From positions 1 to 25,711 of the IMG/VR virus record IMGVR_UViG_3300042344_000204: DNA of 25,711 nucleotides; one strand, written 5' to 3'. Within the stretch, counting starts at the first letter, position 1; every line of letters begins with the position of its first letter. The stretch comes from a virus. The translations under genes were made by a program, and so were the position numbers. Below are positions 15,096 through 23,515 of this stretch, piece after piece. Under the pieces are notes generated by a model. It was not told the origin of the DNA. It saw only the letters and a list, made by a program, of their open reading frames with translations, and did no database searches.

Positions 15096-15673
15096 CGCAG
15101 GAAGTCTTTTTCTCCGAAACCGTTCAAGAGATGGTTTCGGGCCGTAATGTTCATGTCGCTATTGGCGTTAGGTTTGAGTTTGCTAGTGAAACAATTCAAT
15201 GCTGGATGGGGCGCGGAACATTTACAGCAAACGACAATACCGAATGGCTTGGACTTGGAGAGCTCGCGTCCATAGACGGCGTTCAGACTTCCGCGATTGT
15301 TTCTATTGAGCCTGTAACGATAACCCTATCAGGGCTAGATCCTGTTCTGATGGAATTAACACGTCAGCAAGCAACAGAAATACGCGGTAAGCGTTGTGGC
15401 GTTTATATCTTGTGCTTCGATGACAACTGGAAGCCGTTAGATGACCCTTATCTAGTCGAGCTATATTTGATGGATAAAGCGACTTTTTCGGTTGACGGAG
15501 AGTCGCGCACAATGTCGATCACTGTCACCGCAGAGCCTCTGTTCTATACAAAGCATGTGCCTTTAACCTCGTATATGACGGATCAAGATCAGCAGCGGAA
15601 ATATCCCGGCGATAAGGTGTTTGAGCGTGTGGCGCTTCTTGCTGGTCGTCAAACGGTTATTTGGTCGCAATGA
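15092..15673 (+). CDS. minor tail / tail tip protein (gp13 position)
   Basis: 193 aa from a GTG that overlaps the preceding TGA (GTGA), with GAGG 7 nt upstream. 'WMGRGTFTANDNTEWLGLGE' (38-57), 'AIVSIEPVTITLSGLDPVLM' (67-86) and 'MDKATFSVDGESRTMSITV' are the pattern of minor tail proteins encoded between the distal tail and the cysteine-protease-like gene. The C-terminal 'RKYPGDKVFERVALLAGRQT' recalls the end of tip proteins that contact the hub. It ends in an ATGA overlap. Role inferred from order. Confidence 0.72.
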   Translation: MTQEVFFSETVQEMVSGRNVHVAIGVRFEFASETIQCWMGRGTFTANDNTEWLGLGELASIDGVQTSAIVSIEPVTITLSGLDPVLMELTRQQATEIRGKRCGVYILCFDDNWKPLDDPYLVELYLMDKATFSVDGESRTMSITVTAEPLFYTKHVPLTSYMTDQDQQRKYPGDKVFERVALLAGRQTVIWSQ

Positions 15674-16029
15674 CGCTCGATCCCATTGCCTTTGCACGTT
15701 CACAGAAAACAAAGATCACTCCTTGTTATTCGCTCGTTTATGCGTGGCTAAAAGCTCACGGGGTAAACGAAACGCCTAGCGATAGCCAATCCCGCCGCTG
15801 GTGGATTGCTTTTGGTTCTGAACAAGGAATGGTCAAAGCCGCAGAATACATGAGCTTAACTTATTCAGAGGGTAAGCCGGGTGATGTCGCTGTCTTTGAT
15901 CAGCCGGGAAATGCGCCAATCTTAGGCGTTTTAGCTGAAAATGGTTTTGGCGTGGTGCGTTCATTTGGACGATTGGCTGTTTGGAAACCGACTATTCTCC
16001 GCGCTTGGGGGCTTACTTGGGAAAAGTAA
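15670..16029 (+). CDS. NlpC/P60-position tail protein (DUF6950-like)
   Basis: 119 aa from the ATG at 15670, which overlaps the previous stop (ATGA); a TTG at 15661 is the less likely alternative. 'KITPCYSLVYAWLKAHGVNE' (15-34) is the helix that carries the nucleophilic Cys in this fold, and 'SEGKPGDVAVF' then 'PILGVLAENGFGVVR' gives the 'PGDV...LGVL' core. The usual DC before the helix is PC here, and the catalytic His strand has no His. In GTA-like tails the gene in this place encodes a cell-wall peptidase. This copy looks like the degenerate DUF6950 type and may be structural rather than enzymatic. Confidence 0.68.
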   Translation: MTLDPIAFARSQKTKITPCYSLVYAWLKAHGVNETPSDSQSRRWWIAFGSEQGMVKAAEYMSLTYSEGKPGDVAVFDQPGNAPILGVLAENGFGVVRSFGRLAVWKPTILRAWGLTWEK

Positions 16030-18239
16030 TTGGGAAGGTCGCAGCCGGACTTGGTATAGCTGCTGCTGGACTCGCTACAGGCGGGCTTGCGTGGGCTGCT
16101 GGTGCGTCAGTATTCGGCGCGGTTTCTGCGGCGGCTTCTGTTGGCCTTATGGGTGCGCAGTATTTAATGGGCGGGGGATCGTCGAGCGCGGCTTCGTGGC
16201 TTCCGTTTATGTTGGCTCAACAACAGGCGTCTAGCCAATCAGCTGCACCAAAAAGCCAGCCTCCCGTTCCTTTAAAGAAAACTATACGCCAATCTGACGT
16301 TCCGCGATGCTTTATCTTTGGCCGCACTAAAACAGCCGGAAGTTATTTCTTTTATGAAACGGATATGGTCGTAACAACGACAGCAGGTGCGCCAGACGTT
16401 AAAGCATTGAACCTATATCAGGGAATCTATCTGTGTGACGGCCCAATAGACGGTTTTGATACGGTTCTATGTGATGATGAGGCGCTTGATGTTGGATCTA
16501 CTGGTGACGGAAAATTATCTGACTCACTAGACGGCGATAATAACGTATTTATCCCAAGAAGCGGGACAAAATATATTAGAACTAACACCACACTAATTAC
16601 TACAACAACGACGTGGAATGAATGGGTTTATGGCCCCGTATGCGTTGAATACAAGTGGGTTGATTGGGTAGGCTGGGTCTGCCAAAAGTCTGAAAACCAA
16701 TGGCATTGGGAAGCAAGGTCATCATCGACAACCGCTCTACAGCAAATAAATATCAATCAATCTTCATGTATTGCATTTGAGCCAGTAGTAGGCTCAGAGG
16801 ACGGATATCAATCATATATCCTCAATAGACTGATGCTTGATTACTCAGGCTCTGTTCTATCAGGCTTTTGGGGTGATAAGCATACAGGCAAAGGTATAAC
16901 GTGCCTTTATACATTTTGTTCCAATAATCCCGGCGGCACATCCAACAGACTTAAATATTTTCCGAATGGATGGCCGGAATGGGCTGCTGTTGTGCGCGGA
17001 GCAAGGGTCTATGATCCAAGAGATGCAAGACAGACGTATCTTGATCCGAAAAATAACAGATGGTCTATATACAATGTCACTTGGAAATGGACTGAGAACC
17101 CCGCGCTGATTGCAGCGCATTTTATATCGTGGCTTATTGAAGAAGAAACTACATCAATAACTGGTGTAGATTGGGAGTCAATTATAGTCGCCGCAAATGA
17201 TTGCGACATATTAAAGCCGACGACTCAAAACTATTTTGGCGGAGGTGAGTCGTATGAACCTTTTGCGCGAGTAAGCGGAGTTTATTATTTTAATACGTCG
17301 CCAAGAGAATTTCTGTCTAATATAATGGCGTCGTGCGACGGCACCTATGGTATAGATAAAAATGGCCGTTTCACGATGTGGATTGGAAAATGGGAAGATC
17401 CATCTGTTATATTTGATGAGACAGACATAAGCTCATTTACAGAAGAATTTGTAGAAGCTGCTTCTGAAGCAATTAACGAGTTCCATATTACTTATACAGA
17501 GCCTCGACAAGGGTATCAAAAGTTTGAAGCCCCTACATGGATAGATAACGACTCACAACTTGCTGTCGGCAAACGTATAAACTCTATCTCATTCGATATG
17601 GTGCCATCGGCTAATCAGGCTTATCGTTTGGCGCAAAGACATGCCCGCAGGATTAATGGCAAGAAAAAACTTACTGTAACGCTTGGGCCGCGTGGAATGC
17701 TGGCGATTAAGCAGCGTGTGGTTGGCCTAGATGCTCCTAACTTTGGCTTATCAGGAACATGGCGCGTTGAATCTTTAACGCCAGACGGTTCATTGCGCCA
17801 ATGGCAAGCGACGTTGCGCGAGATAGATCGTGATGTATTTGCAGACGATAAGCCATCTATTGACCCAATAACGAAAGTCAAAGTTGTAGCGCAAAACTCT
17901 ATTGCGGCTCCTCTATATTATTCGGCTACACCTACAAGTTCAGGTTCAGGATTAGGCCACGTCATAATATCCGTTGATGTTAATACCTATGACGCGACTG
18001 GAGACGCATTGTTCATATTTGAACAAGCATTTTTTCAAGATCAGACACTTGGCTTCGACGCTCAATATTCAATAGGCGGCGGCGGAACATGGAACGCAGT
18101 TAATATAATGGTTTCGCGTAACACGCTGCAAACACCAGATTTAATGACTGGCACAAGCGTATCAGTTCGGACGAGATGGGTTTCGCTCAATGGGAGCGTA
18201 TCAGCTTGGTCTGAAATTAAAACAGTCGTCATACCGTAA
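16017..18239 (+). CDS. central tail hub / tip attachment protein (gpJ-like)
   Basis: About 740 aa from a TTG at 16017 (GGGGG 5 nt upstream; product begins MGKVIGKVAAG). A TTG at 15981 would give 752 aa and a longer overlap. Residues about 3-55 are Gly/Ala-rich and hydrophobic, as in many hub proteins. 'QSDVPRCFIFGRTKTAGSYF' (near 92) is the characteristic hub motif, followed by a large beta domain with 'ISSFTEEFVEAASEAINEFH' and 'MVPSANQAYRLAQRHARRIN' in the middle. The last 110 residues look like a fibronectin-III-like domain (FDAQYSIGGGGTWNAVNI, then VRTRWVSLNGSVSAWSEI). It closes the tail end and carries the fibres. Confidence 0.85.
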   Translation: MGKVIGKVAAGLGIAAAGLATGGLAWAAGASVFGAVSAAASVGLMGAQYLMGGGSSSAASWLPFMLAQQQASSQSAAPKSQPPVPLKKTIRQSDVPRCFIFGRTKTAGSYFFYETDMVVTTTAGAPDVKALNLYQGIYLCDGPIDGFDTVLCDDEALDVGSTGDGKLSDSLDGDNNVFIPRSGTKYIRTNTTLITTTTTWNEWVYGPVCVEYKWVDWVGWVCQKSENQWHWEARSSSTTALQQININQSSCIAFEPVVGSEDGYQSYILNRLMLDYSGSVLSGFWGDKHTGKGITCLYTFCSNNPGGTSNRLKYFPNGWPEWAAVVRGARVYDPRDARQTYLDPKNNRWSIYNVTWKWTENPALIAAHFISWLIEEETTSITGVDWESIIVAANDCDILKPTTQNYFGGGESYEPFARVSGVYYFNTSPREFLSNIMASCDGTYGIDKNGRFTMWIGKWEDPSVIFDETDISSFTEEFVEAASEAINEFHITYTEPRQGYQKFEAPTWIDNDSQLAVGKRINSISFDMVPSANQAYRLAQRHARRINGKKKLTVTLGPRGMLAIKQRVVGLDAPNFGLSGTWRVESLTPDGSLRQWQATLREIDRDVFADDKPSIDPITKVKVVAQNSIAAPLYYSATPTSSGSGLGHVIISVDVNTYDATGDALFIFEQAFFQDQTLGFDAQYSIGGGGTWNAVNIMVSRNTLQTPDLMTGTSVSVRTRWVSLNGSVSAWSEIKTVVIP

Positions 18240-18249
18240 GGCGGGGCAA

Positions 18250-19161
18250 ATGGGAACCATCTCAACAGCATTTTCAAGCACATTCAGAGATTATAATACT
18301 GACGGAAATGCTGGCTCTGATATCAAACAAGTTTCTAAGTCTGATTGTCGCGCACTTGGCGGTGTCATTGAAACCTATATTACAGCCTCTTTTGCAGCCC
18401 CACTAACGATTTCAGCAAATACTTCTGCTGTTACTTCACCTCCTGCGGCTGATGCTGGACATATTTTCCGTTTAATCGGCAATGGCACATCAGCAAATCA
18501 GCATCTAGTGGTTGATGGATTTGGTGGCATTCCGGGAGTGCGGTTGCGCCGGGCAAATATCACTTCTGCCGCTGCATCGGCTATTCAATCTGGCGACGTT
18601 ATCGGGACATTTGATGTGCTTGGTTATGGCGCATCTGCCTATTCTTCCGCAGCCCGTGCTCAAATCCGTATGATGGCTACTCAAGCATGGACAGCAACGG
18701 CTCATGGCACAAAGATTGTTTTTGCCACGACTCCAAACGGCTCTACGACACTAACCGACGCCTTAACAATAGATCAGGATAATTCGGCGTCATTTGTTGG
18801 GGCAGTGACTATTGCTGGATCATTTACTCATGCTGCTACTGAAATTCACACAGGTATTGGATTTACCTCTATTACGGCGACAGGCCAGACGGTCACATTA
18901 GCTGCTACGACGCCTTATCATATTGCTCAATTATCAGCGGCCTACGCTGCTATGACTGTTAGCTTTCCATCTTCGCCAGTTAATGGCCAGACACAGTATT
19001 TGTCGATTAACGCAACTGGTGTCGGAGCGGGTTCTAGTGCCGTCACTACGCTTACGCTTTCAAACGGCACATTTTCACACGCCCACACATCTGCAACTGC
19101 TGGACAAGTTCTTGCTTATATTTACCGCACTGCCAACACGACTTGGTATCGCATAAACTAA
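18250..19161 (+). CDS. tail fibre / adsorption protein
   Basis: 303 aa. The ATG at 18250 lies 10 nt after the hub stop with GGCGGGG upstream; an in-frame start inside the hub gene (18190) is unlikely. The middle contains 'GIPGVRLRRANITSAAASAI', 'GDVIGTFDVLGYGASAYSSA' and 'TPNGSTTLTDALTIDQDNSA' (about 95-200), the common phage fibre module read as 'RLRRANGT--A--A--GDVIG-----GYGA'. The C-terminal 100 residues are Thr/Ser/Ala-rich beta repeats ending in a Trp/Tyr-rich tip (YIYRTANTTWYRIN). Likely trimeric and receptor-facing. Role inferred from motif and place. Confidence 0.8.
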   Translation: MGTISTAFSSTFRDYNTDGNAGSDIKQVSKSDCRALGGVIETYITASFAAPLTISANTSAVTSPPAADAGHIFRLIGNGTSANQHLVVDGFGGIPGVRLRRANITSAAASAIQSGDVIGTFDVLGYGASAYSSAARAQIRMMATQAWTATAHGTKIVFATTPNGSTTLTDALTIDQDNSASFVGAVTIAGSFTHAATEIHTGIGFTSITATGQTVTLAATTPYHIAQLSAAYAAMTVSFPSSPVNGQTQYLSINATGVGAGSSAVTTLTLSNGTFSHAHTSATAGQVLAYIYRTANTTWYRIN

Positions 19162-19176
19162 TCACGGAGCGTATAT

Positions 19177-19530
19177 ATGATTGAGGAACTGATCGCGCGT
19201 ATATTTGCGCTGCGAGACTATACCTATTTGCGCCACTGGGCGGAAAGAAATGGGGAAGCTCACAGGGCATTAGCATATTTTTACGACGCCATATCAGATG
19301 CGCTTGATCCATTCGTTGAGCAGTATCAAGGCTTGTTTGGCTTAATAGGCGAAGTTCCTGTTATTTCTATTCGATCTGGATTCTTAAGCGATGAAATAAG
19401 AGCACAGCGCGAATGGATATTAGCCAACATTGATACAATCACAAAAAATGATCCGCAGCTTGTGAATGAGTTGCATGGAATTTGCGCAATTTACGCTAAG
19501 ACACTCTACACGCTCGACTTCTTGGAATAA
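19177..19530 (+). CDS. small helical phage protein (DUF5856/Dps-like resemblance)
   Basis: 117 aa, mostly alpha-helical, placed between fibre genes. 'YTYLRHWAERNGEAHRALAY' then 'FYDAISDALDPFVEQYQGLF' (15-55) has the 'HW----G-AH-AL--FYD' spacing of short ferritin/Dps-like phage proteins (DUF5856, from memory). In Dps, His, Asp and Glu at such places bind iron. No DNA-binding tail is visible. GGAG about 10 nt before the ATG supports the start. It could be an accessory structural or metal-binding protein; function unproven. Confidence 0.65.
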   Translation: MIEELIARIFALRDYTYLRHWAERNGEAHRALAYFYDAISDALDPFVEQYQGLFGLIGEVPVISIRSGFLSDEIRAQREWILANIDTITKNDPQLVNELHGICAIYAKTLYTLDFLE

Positions 19531-19539
19531 AGGCAGATC

Positions 19540-19980
19540 ATGGCTTACGATCTTAAAACAGCGACTATAGATACAACGATTCCGATCAACGGGGTTTTCT
19601 TTGGGGCCGATAGTCAAGCGTCGGCTAATCCTAGCGTCTATAACGCAGTCAATGTTATTGGTGTTGCTCAAACGAGTAAATCAGCAGACTATACTATAAC
19701 GCTTGCTGATGCTGGAACGCATATTCTTCATCCGTCAACGGATGCTTCTGGCCGCACGTTTACGATACCATCAAATGCTTCAGTTGCATTCCCGATTGGC
19801 ACAGTCATTACCTTTATAAATGCTGGCGGCACGGTCACTATAGCTATTAATACTGACACAATGTTTCTAGCTGGTGCGGCTTCAACGACTGGAAGCCGGA
19901 CGCTAGACGCTTACGGTATGGCTTCAGCCATTAAAATCGGAGCGACAGCATGGGTTATTAGCGGTTCCAACCTATCGTAA
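19540..19980 (+). CDS. tail fibre-like / virion surface protein
   Basis: 146 aa, Thr/Ala/Gly-rich and beta. 'NVIGVAQTSKSADYTITLAD' near residue 40, 'HILHPSTDASGRTFTIPSNA' near 60 and 'PIGTVITFINAGGTVTIAIN' near 85 are the common 'tail fibre cap' repeat (a strand pair reading 'D-Y-L---D-G--I-H---D---TFTIP--A---F--GT-I-F'). The end 'GMASAIKIGATAWVISGSNL' is the usual closing strand. AAGG 8 nt before the ATG. Likely a virion surface or fibre component. Confidence 0.75.
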   Translation: MAYDLKTATIDTTIPINGVFFGADSQASANPSVYNAVNVIGVAQTSKSADYTITLADAGTHILHPSTDASGRTFTIPSNASVAFPIGTVITFINAGGTVTIAINTDTMFLAGAASTTGSRTLDAYGMASAIKIGATAWVISGSNLS

Positions 19981-20013
19981 AATCCTATTTAATTATTAGC
20001 TGCAACCGAAAAT

Positions 20014-20052
20014 AAGAGGGCGCGTCTGGAATCAGGCGCGTATTTTTGTATG
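20014..20052 (+). promoter_or_regulatory. hairpin between Shine-Dalgarno-like site and fibre start codon (or terminator)
   Basis: AAGAGGG (20014-20020) is followed directly by an 8-bp hairpin, CGCGTCTG (20021-20028) / CAGGCGCG (20033-20040) with one G-T wobble and a GAAT loop, then TATTTTTGT and the ATG at 20050. If the hairpin is looped out, AGAGGG lies 9 nt from the ATG, an ideal spacing. As plain sequence it is also a stem plus T-run, so it may be an intrinsic terminator. No other Shine-Dalgarno precedes this gene. Confidence 0.6.
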
Positions 20053-23000
20053 AGCGGAACATCTGCGTTAATGCTGACAAATCGTGGCTATCCGACGCCA
20101 GAAGTTTCTGCCATATTCGCTAAAAATGGATTTGATTGGCAGACGCTTCCTACGCTAACTTCTATGCCATCTGGCGGCTCTATTAACCGTTCTGGCAATG
20201 CAACCCTGTATGATAGCACTGGCAAGCTGACGTATGCGCCGAATAATATACTTACTTATTCGCAGCAATTCGACAACGCTGCTTGGGGCAAGGCAAATGT
20301 TTCTATAACAGCCGACACAACAACGGCTCCAGATGGAACAACAACTGCTGATAAAATCGTTGAAAACACGGCAAATGGCACACATCAAATTTGGCAAAAT
20401 TATTCTACGGCTTCTCCTGGTAATTATCTGTTTTCGTTTTACGCCAAGCCATCTGGAAGAAATCGGGCCTGGGTTACAATTTCCAATACGACAACGGGCG
20501 GGGCAAACGTAACCTTTGATTTTTCATCTGGAACTATAGCGACTGCCGCAGCAAACGGTGGAGATTTTACTAATGCTGTTGCTACGATAACCTCTGCTGG
20601 TAATGGTTGGTATAGATGTTCAATATCTGCTACAAAAGGCATTTCAAACTCAAATGTTTGGCCTTACATATTCTTAGATAATGGAAGTGGCGTAACTTAC
20701 ACAGGCGACGGAACGTCTGGCCTATTTGTCTGGGGCGCTCAACTAGAGATCGTCACCTACCAAACAACCCCATCCACTTATGTAGCGACAACTACAGCCG
20801 CCTACTACGGCCCTCGCTTTGATTACAACCCATCAACGCTTGCTGCTAAAGGCTTGCTGATTGAGGGGACGAGAACGAATTTAATTAATTATAGCGAGCA
20901 ATTAGATAATGCTTTTTGGGCTAAAACAGGATCAACAATAACAATAAATAATACGATATCACCAGATGGGACTAATAGCGCAGATAAAATTGTTGAGGAC
21001 ACATCAACGGGCATTCACACTGCGCACAACGTCTGTGCTTCAACCTCTAACAATATACACTCAGCATCATTCTTTGCAAAAGCCGCTGAACGCACGTTTA
21101 TATCTGTTCAGTTTGATAACGGGTCAACCGCTGGCGCGATTGGTGTAGTAAACCTTACAACTGGCGCGGTGACAAGTATTGCGGGAACGGGAAACCCTGT
21201 ATTTAATGTTGTTTCTGTCGGAAATGGATGGTGGAGAATTACAGTTGTATGTATTCCCGCAACTTCTGGCACTACAGTCAGATTATTAATATATTTAAAT
21301 AATGGTTCAGTGGCAAGTTACACTGGCAACGGCACGTCTGGGGCATATATTTGGGGCGCTCAAATAGAGCAAGCCAGTTTCCCGTCAAGCTACATTCCTA
21401 CAGCCACATCAACCTCTCGCGCCGCAGAAACCTTCGCCATTACTGGCTATAGCTCAAGCCTCATCAACGCATATTATATTGACGAGGCGACTGGCGTATC
21501 ATCTAGCTTACCGTATAACGCTGGCACCGCGCCTAGCCCGTCGTTCTCTTGGCTGACATCGTTAAGGCCATATACGAACGCATACGCTGGTAGCATAGCC
21601 TCGCCTAGCTGGCTGTCATTTAGCCGCGCTGGTAACGCGATGATGACGGATAGCACTGGTGAGTTGACCTACGCTCCAAATAACTTGCTGCTTAATACAG
21701 CAACATTATCTACACAGAGCGTTACAACGGCAGCTATTAGGTATGTTCTGTCGTTTAAAGGCACAGGCTCAGTTGCTCTTAGCGGCGCTTATACTGGCTC
21801 ATTAGCTGGAACTGGCGCATCTAATCGTGTTGCTCTTGCTTTTACATCTACCGCCGCAAGCCTGACACTCACCGTCACAGGAACGGTAACAGAAGCACAG
21901 CTAGAAGCTGTTACGTATGAGACACAACCAAGTCTGTATGTTGCGAACACATCCGCTGCTTACTACGGCCCCCGCTACGACTTCGACTCTTCTACTGTTC
22001 CAGCAACGCCGAGAGGATTGCTAATTGAGGAGAGTAGGACGAATTTAGTAACGTATAGTGAGCAGTTTGATAATGCGGCTTGGAGTAAGGTTAACTCAAC
22101 AATATCTGCAAATGCAACAACTGCACCTGATGGAACGGTAACAGCAGATAAGTTAGTAGAAAACACAGCTACCGCCAATCATGTTATGAATAGGTCAAAC
22201 CCAATTACTGTTGCAGCAAATACTTTGCATACTCTTACAGTCTATGCAAAGGCTGCTGAACGAACATCAATACAGCTTTTGTTAGTAAGTGGCACTTATA
22301 TGGCTGGCGTAAGCTATTTCTTTAATTTGTCTAATGGGACTGTATCTGCGCCAGCAATAACAGGTTCAACAGCAATCTATTCTAGTTCTATAACATCAGT
22401 CGGGAATGGATGGTATAGATGCGTTGTTACAGCTATTGTTGATACTACTTCAACTTCTATAAATTGGAACACTTCTATTTTAAGTGGAACTTCTACTACT
22501 GTTTACACTGGCGACGGCACATCTGGATTATTCATATGGGGCGCGCAATTAGAAGTCGGTTCTTTCCCAACAAGCTACATCCCCACAGTAGCCGCAAGCG
22601 TTACGAGAGCGGCTGATGTCGCACAATTGACAGGTAGTGCGCTGACGGCAATAGGAGGCACTAGCGTTTCTGCTATTGCTGAAATTGGCGGCACAAATAC
22701 ACCTTATGCTCAGATATTTACGCCAAACGGCGCTGTCACGTTGATAGGCAATTATGGCTCATCAACAACGCAAATATACGCCCTTAAATCAGACGCTACA
22801 AATTTGATTGCAACTGTAGGTTCTGGAAACACAACATCAACTTTTAGAAGCGCAGCTTCTTTTAATGCAAGCAGTATGAGCTTGGTCGCAAACAATGGAA
22901 CCGTTGCTACGGCTGTTTTAGGTTTTCAAGGAGCGCCAATAACAACTTGTAGATTGGGAAGCGCATCATCTGGGTTCTACATCAATAGTTGGTATCGCTC

Positions 23001-23073
23001 TTTGGGCCTATACAACCAGAAATTACCAGACGCCATTCTTAAACAAAAATCCTCCGTAGGAGCGCCATACTAA
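20050..23073 (+). CDS. giant modular tail fibre with duplicated carbohydrate-binding-like modules
   Basis: 1007 aa. Two large units (about 41-460 and 516-856) share one order: 'SR(A/S)GNA---DSTG-LTYAPNN', a lectin-like beta module, 'AAYYGPR-D', 'GLLIE--RTNL--YSEQ-DNA-W', a second lectin-like module with 'YTG(D/N)GTSG---WGAQ-E', and 'SYIPT----(S/T)RAA'. Full modules lie at about 66-240, 277-450 and 665-846; the third in order (545-625) is shortened to about half. The last 150 residues form a ConA-like tip ending 'FYINSWYRSLGLYNQKLPDA'. This fits sugar-binding jelly-roll modules that recognise cell-surface glycans. The stop overlaps the next ATG (TAATG). Confidence 0.88.
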   Translation: MSGTSALMLTNRGYPTPEVSAIFAKNGFDWQTLPTLTSMPSGGSINRSGNATLYDSTGKLTYAPNNILTYSQQFDNAAWGKANVSITADTTTAPDGTTTADKIVENTANGTHQIWQNYSTASPGNYLFSFYAKPSGRNRAWVTISNTTTGGANVTFDFSSGTIATAAANGGDFTNAVATITSAGNGWYRCSISATKGISNSNVWPYIFLDNGSGVTYTGDGTSGLFVWGAQLEIVTYQTTPSTYVATTTAAYYGPRFDYNPSTLAAKGLLIEGTRTNLINYSEQLDNAFWAKTGSTITINNTISPDGTNSADKIVEDTSTGIHTAHNVCASTSNNIHSASFFAKAAERTFISVQFDNGSTAGAIGVVNLTTGAVTSIAGTGNPVFNVVSVGNGWWRITVVCIPATSGTTVRLLIYLNNGSVASYTGNGTSGAYIWGAQIEQASFPSSYIPTATSTSRAAETFAITGYSSSLINAYYIDEATGVSSSLPYNAGTAPSPSFSWLTSLRPYTNAYAGSIASPSWLSFSRAGNAMMTDSTGELTYAPNNLLLNTATLSTQSVTTAAIRYVLSFKGTGSVALSGAYTGSLAGTGASNRVALAFTSTAASLTLTVTGTVTEAQLEAVTYETQPSLYVANTSAAYYGPRYDFDSSTVPATPRGLLIEESRTNLVTYSEQFDNAAWSKVNSTISANATTAPDGTVTADKLVENTATANHVMNRSNPITVAANTLHTLTVYAKAAERTSIQLLLVSGTYMAGVSYFFNLSNGTVSAPAITGSTAIYSSSITSVGNGWYRCVVTAIVDTTSTSINWNTSILSGTSTTVYTGDGTSGLFIWGAQLEVGSFPTSYIPTVAASVTRAADVAQLTGSALTAIGGTSVSAIAEIGGTNTPYAQIFTPNGAVTLIGNYGSSTTQIYALKSDATNLIATVGSGNTTSTFRSAASFNASSMSLVANNGTVATAVLGFQGAPITTCRLGSASSGFYINSWYRSLGLYNQKLPDAILKQKSSVGAPY
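20170..22617 (+). repeat. duplicated superunit in the fibre gene
   Basis: In-frame repeat units at about 20170-21429 and 21595-22617 encode the same module order. Related short blocks recur four times, for example the 'TGDGTSG...WGAQLE' block at about 20701, 21325 and 22507, and a degenerate 'TEAQLE' copy at about 21890. DNA similarity is partial, so the repeats are old and diverged rather than recent. Confidence 0.75.
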
Positions 23074-23471
23074 TGACCGACATTGTATTCAATAGTGGCG
23101 ACTACGCTACGCTTTTAGACGAAGCTACAACGCTTGGCTTTGTGACAACTGATGCTGAAGGCAACGAAGTAATTCAAACCAGCGGCACATTTGAAAGCGG
23201 CGGCGGGTGGTTTCTCAATGTAGTCGGCACGATCTATGAGCCAATAATACCGCCAGTTGACCCAGACAATCCGCCAGTTCCAGTGCCTCGCGCTGGCTAT
23301 TGGGGCAGATTACGTCTCAACGGAACGCCGGACGATATGCCGACCTTCTCTAGTGCAATTACGCAATATGTCTATGAGACTGGCGATATGAAGACGCAGG
23401 GCAAATGGGTTAACGCTGCAACGAGTGAAGCTGCGCCGGATTATGTTTCTACGATTGGCGTTATAGCCTAA
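23073..23471 (+). CDS. hypothetical protein downstream of the fibre gene
   Basis: 132 aa, in a TAATG overlap with the fibre gene, so probably co-translated. Two parts are visible: residues 1-55 ('IVFNSGDYATLLDEATTLGF' then 'FESGGGWFLNVVGTIYEP') and a C-terminal part ('RAGYWGRLRLNGTPDDMPTF' then 'AITQYVYETGDMKTQGKWVN'), joined by a Pro-rich linker (IPPVDPDNPPVPVPR). Proteins of this size after a fibre gene are often fibre chaperones or small tail-surface proteins, but no signature supports either. Function unknown. Confidence 0.7.
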   Translation: MTDIVFNSGDYATLLDEATTLGFVTTDAEGNEVIQTSGTFESGGGWFLNVVGTIYEPIIPPVDPDNPPVPVPRAGYWGRLRLNGTPDDMPTFSSAITQYVYETGDMKTQGKWVNAATSEAAPDYVSTIGVIA

Positions 23472-23480
23472 ATAATCCTA

Positions 23481-23501
23481 GCCAGCGGGAATTTAGCTGG
23501 C
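23481..23501 (+). other. hairpin between fibre and lysis genes
   Basis: GCCAGC (23481-23486) pairs perfectly with GCTGGC (23496-23501) around a 9-nt loop in the 44-nt gap between the fibre-associated gene and the lysis genes. No T-run follows (GCAACCC), so it is not a normal intrinsic terminator. It may be a processing or stability element at the module border. Confidence 0.4.
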
Positions 23502-23515
23502 GCAACCCATAGGAA

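Noticed and set aside
20050-23073. Diversity-generating retroelement acting on the fibre gene
   Set aside because: No reverse transcriptase gene or template repeat is seen in the window, and the repeats are whole diverged modules rather than adenine-specific variable copies.
23481-23501. Hairpin after the fibre module as a terminator
   Set aside because: The stem is good but no T-run follows, so it is listed only as a hairpin.
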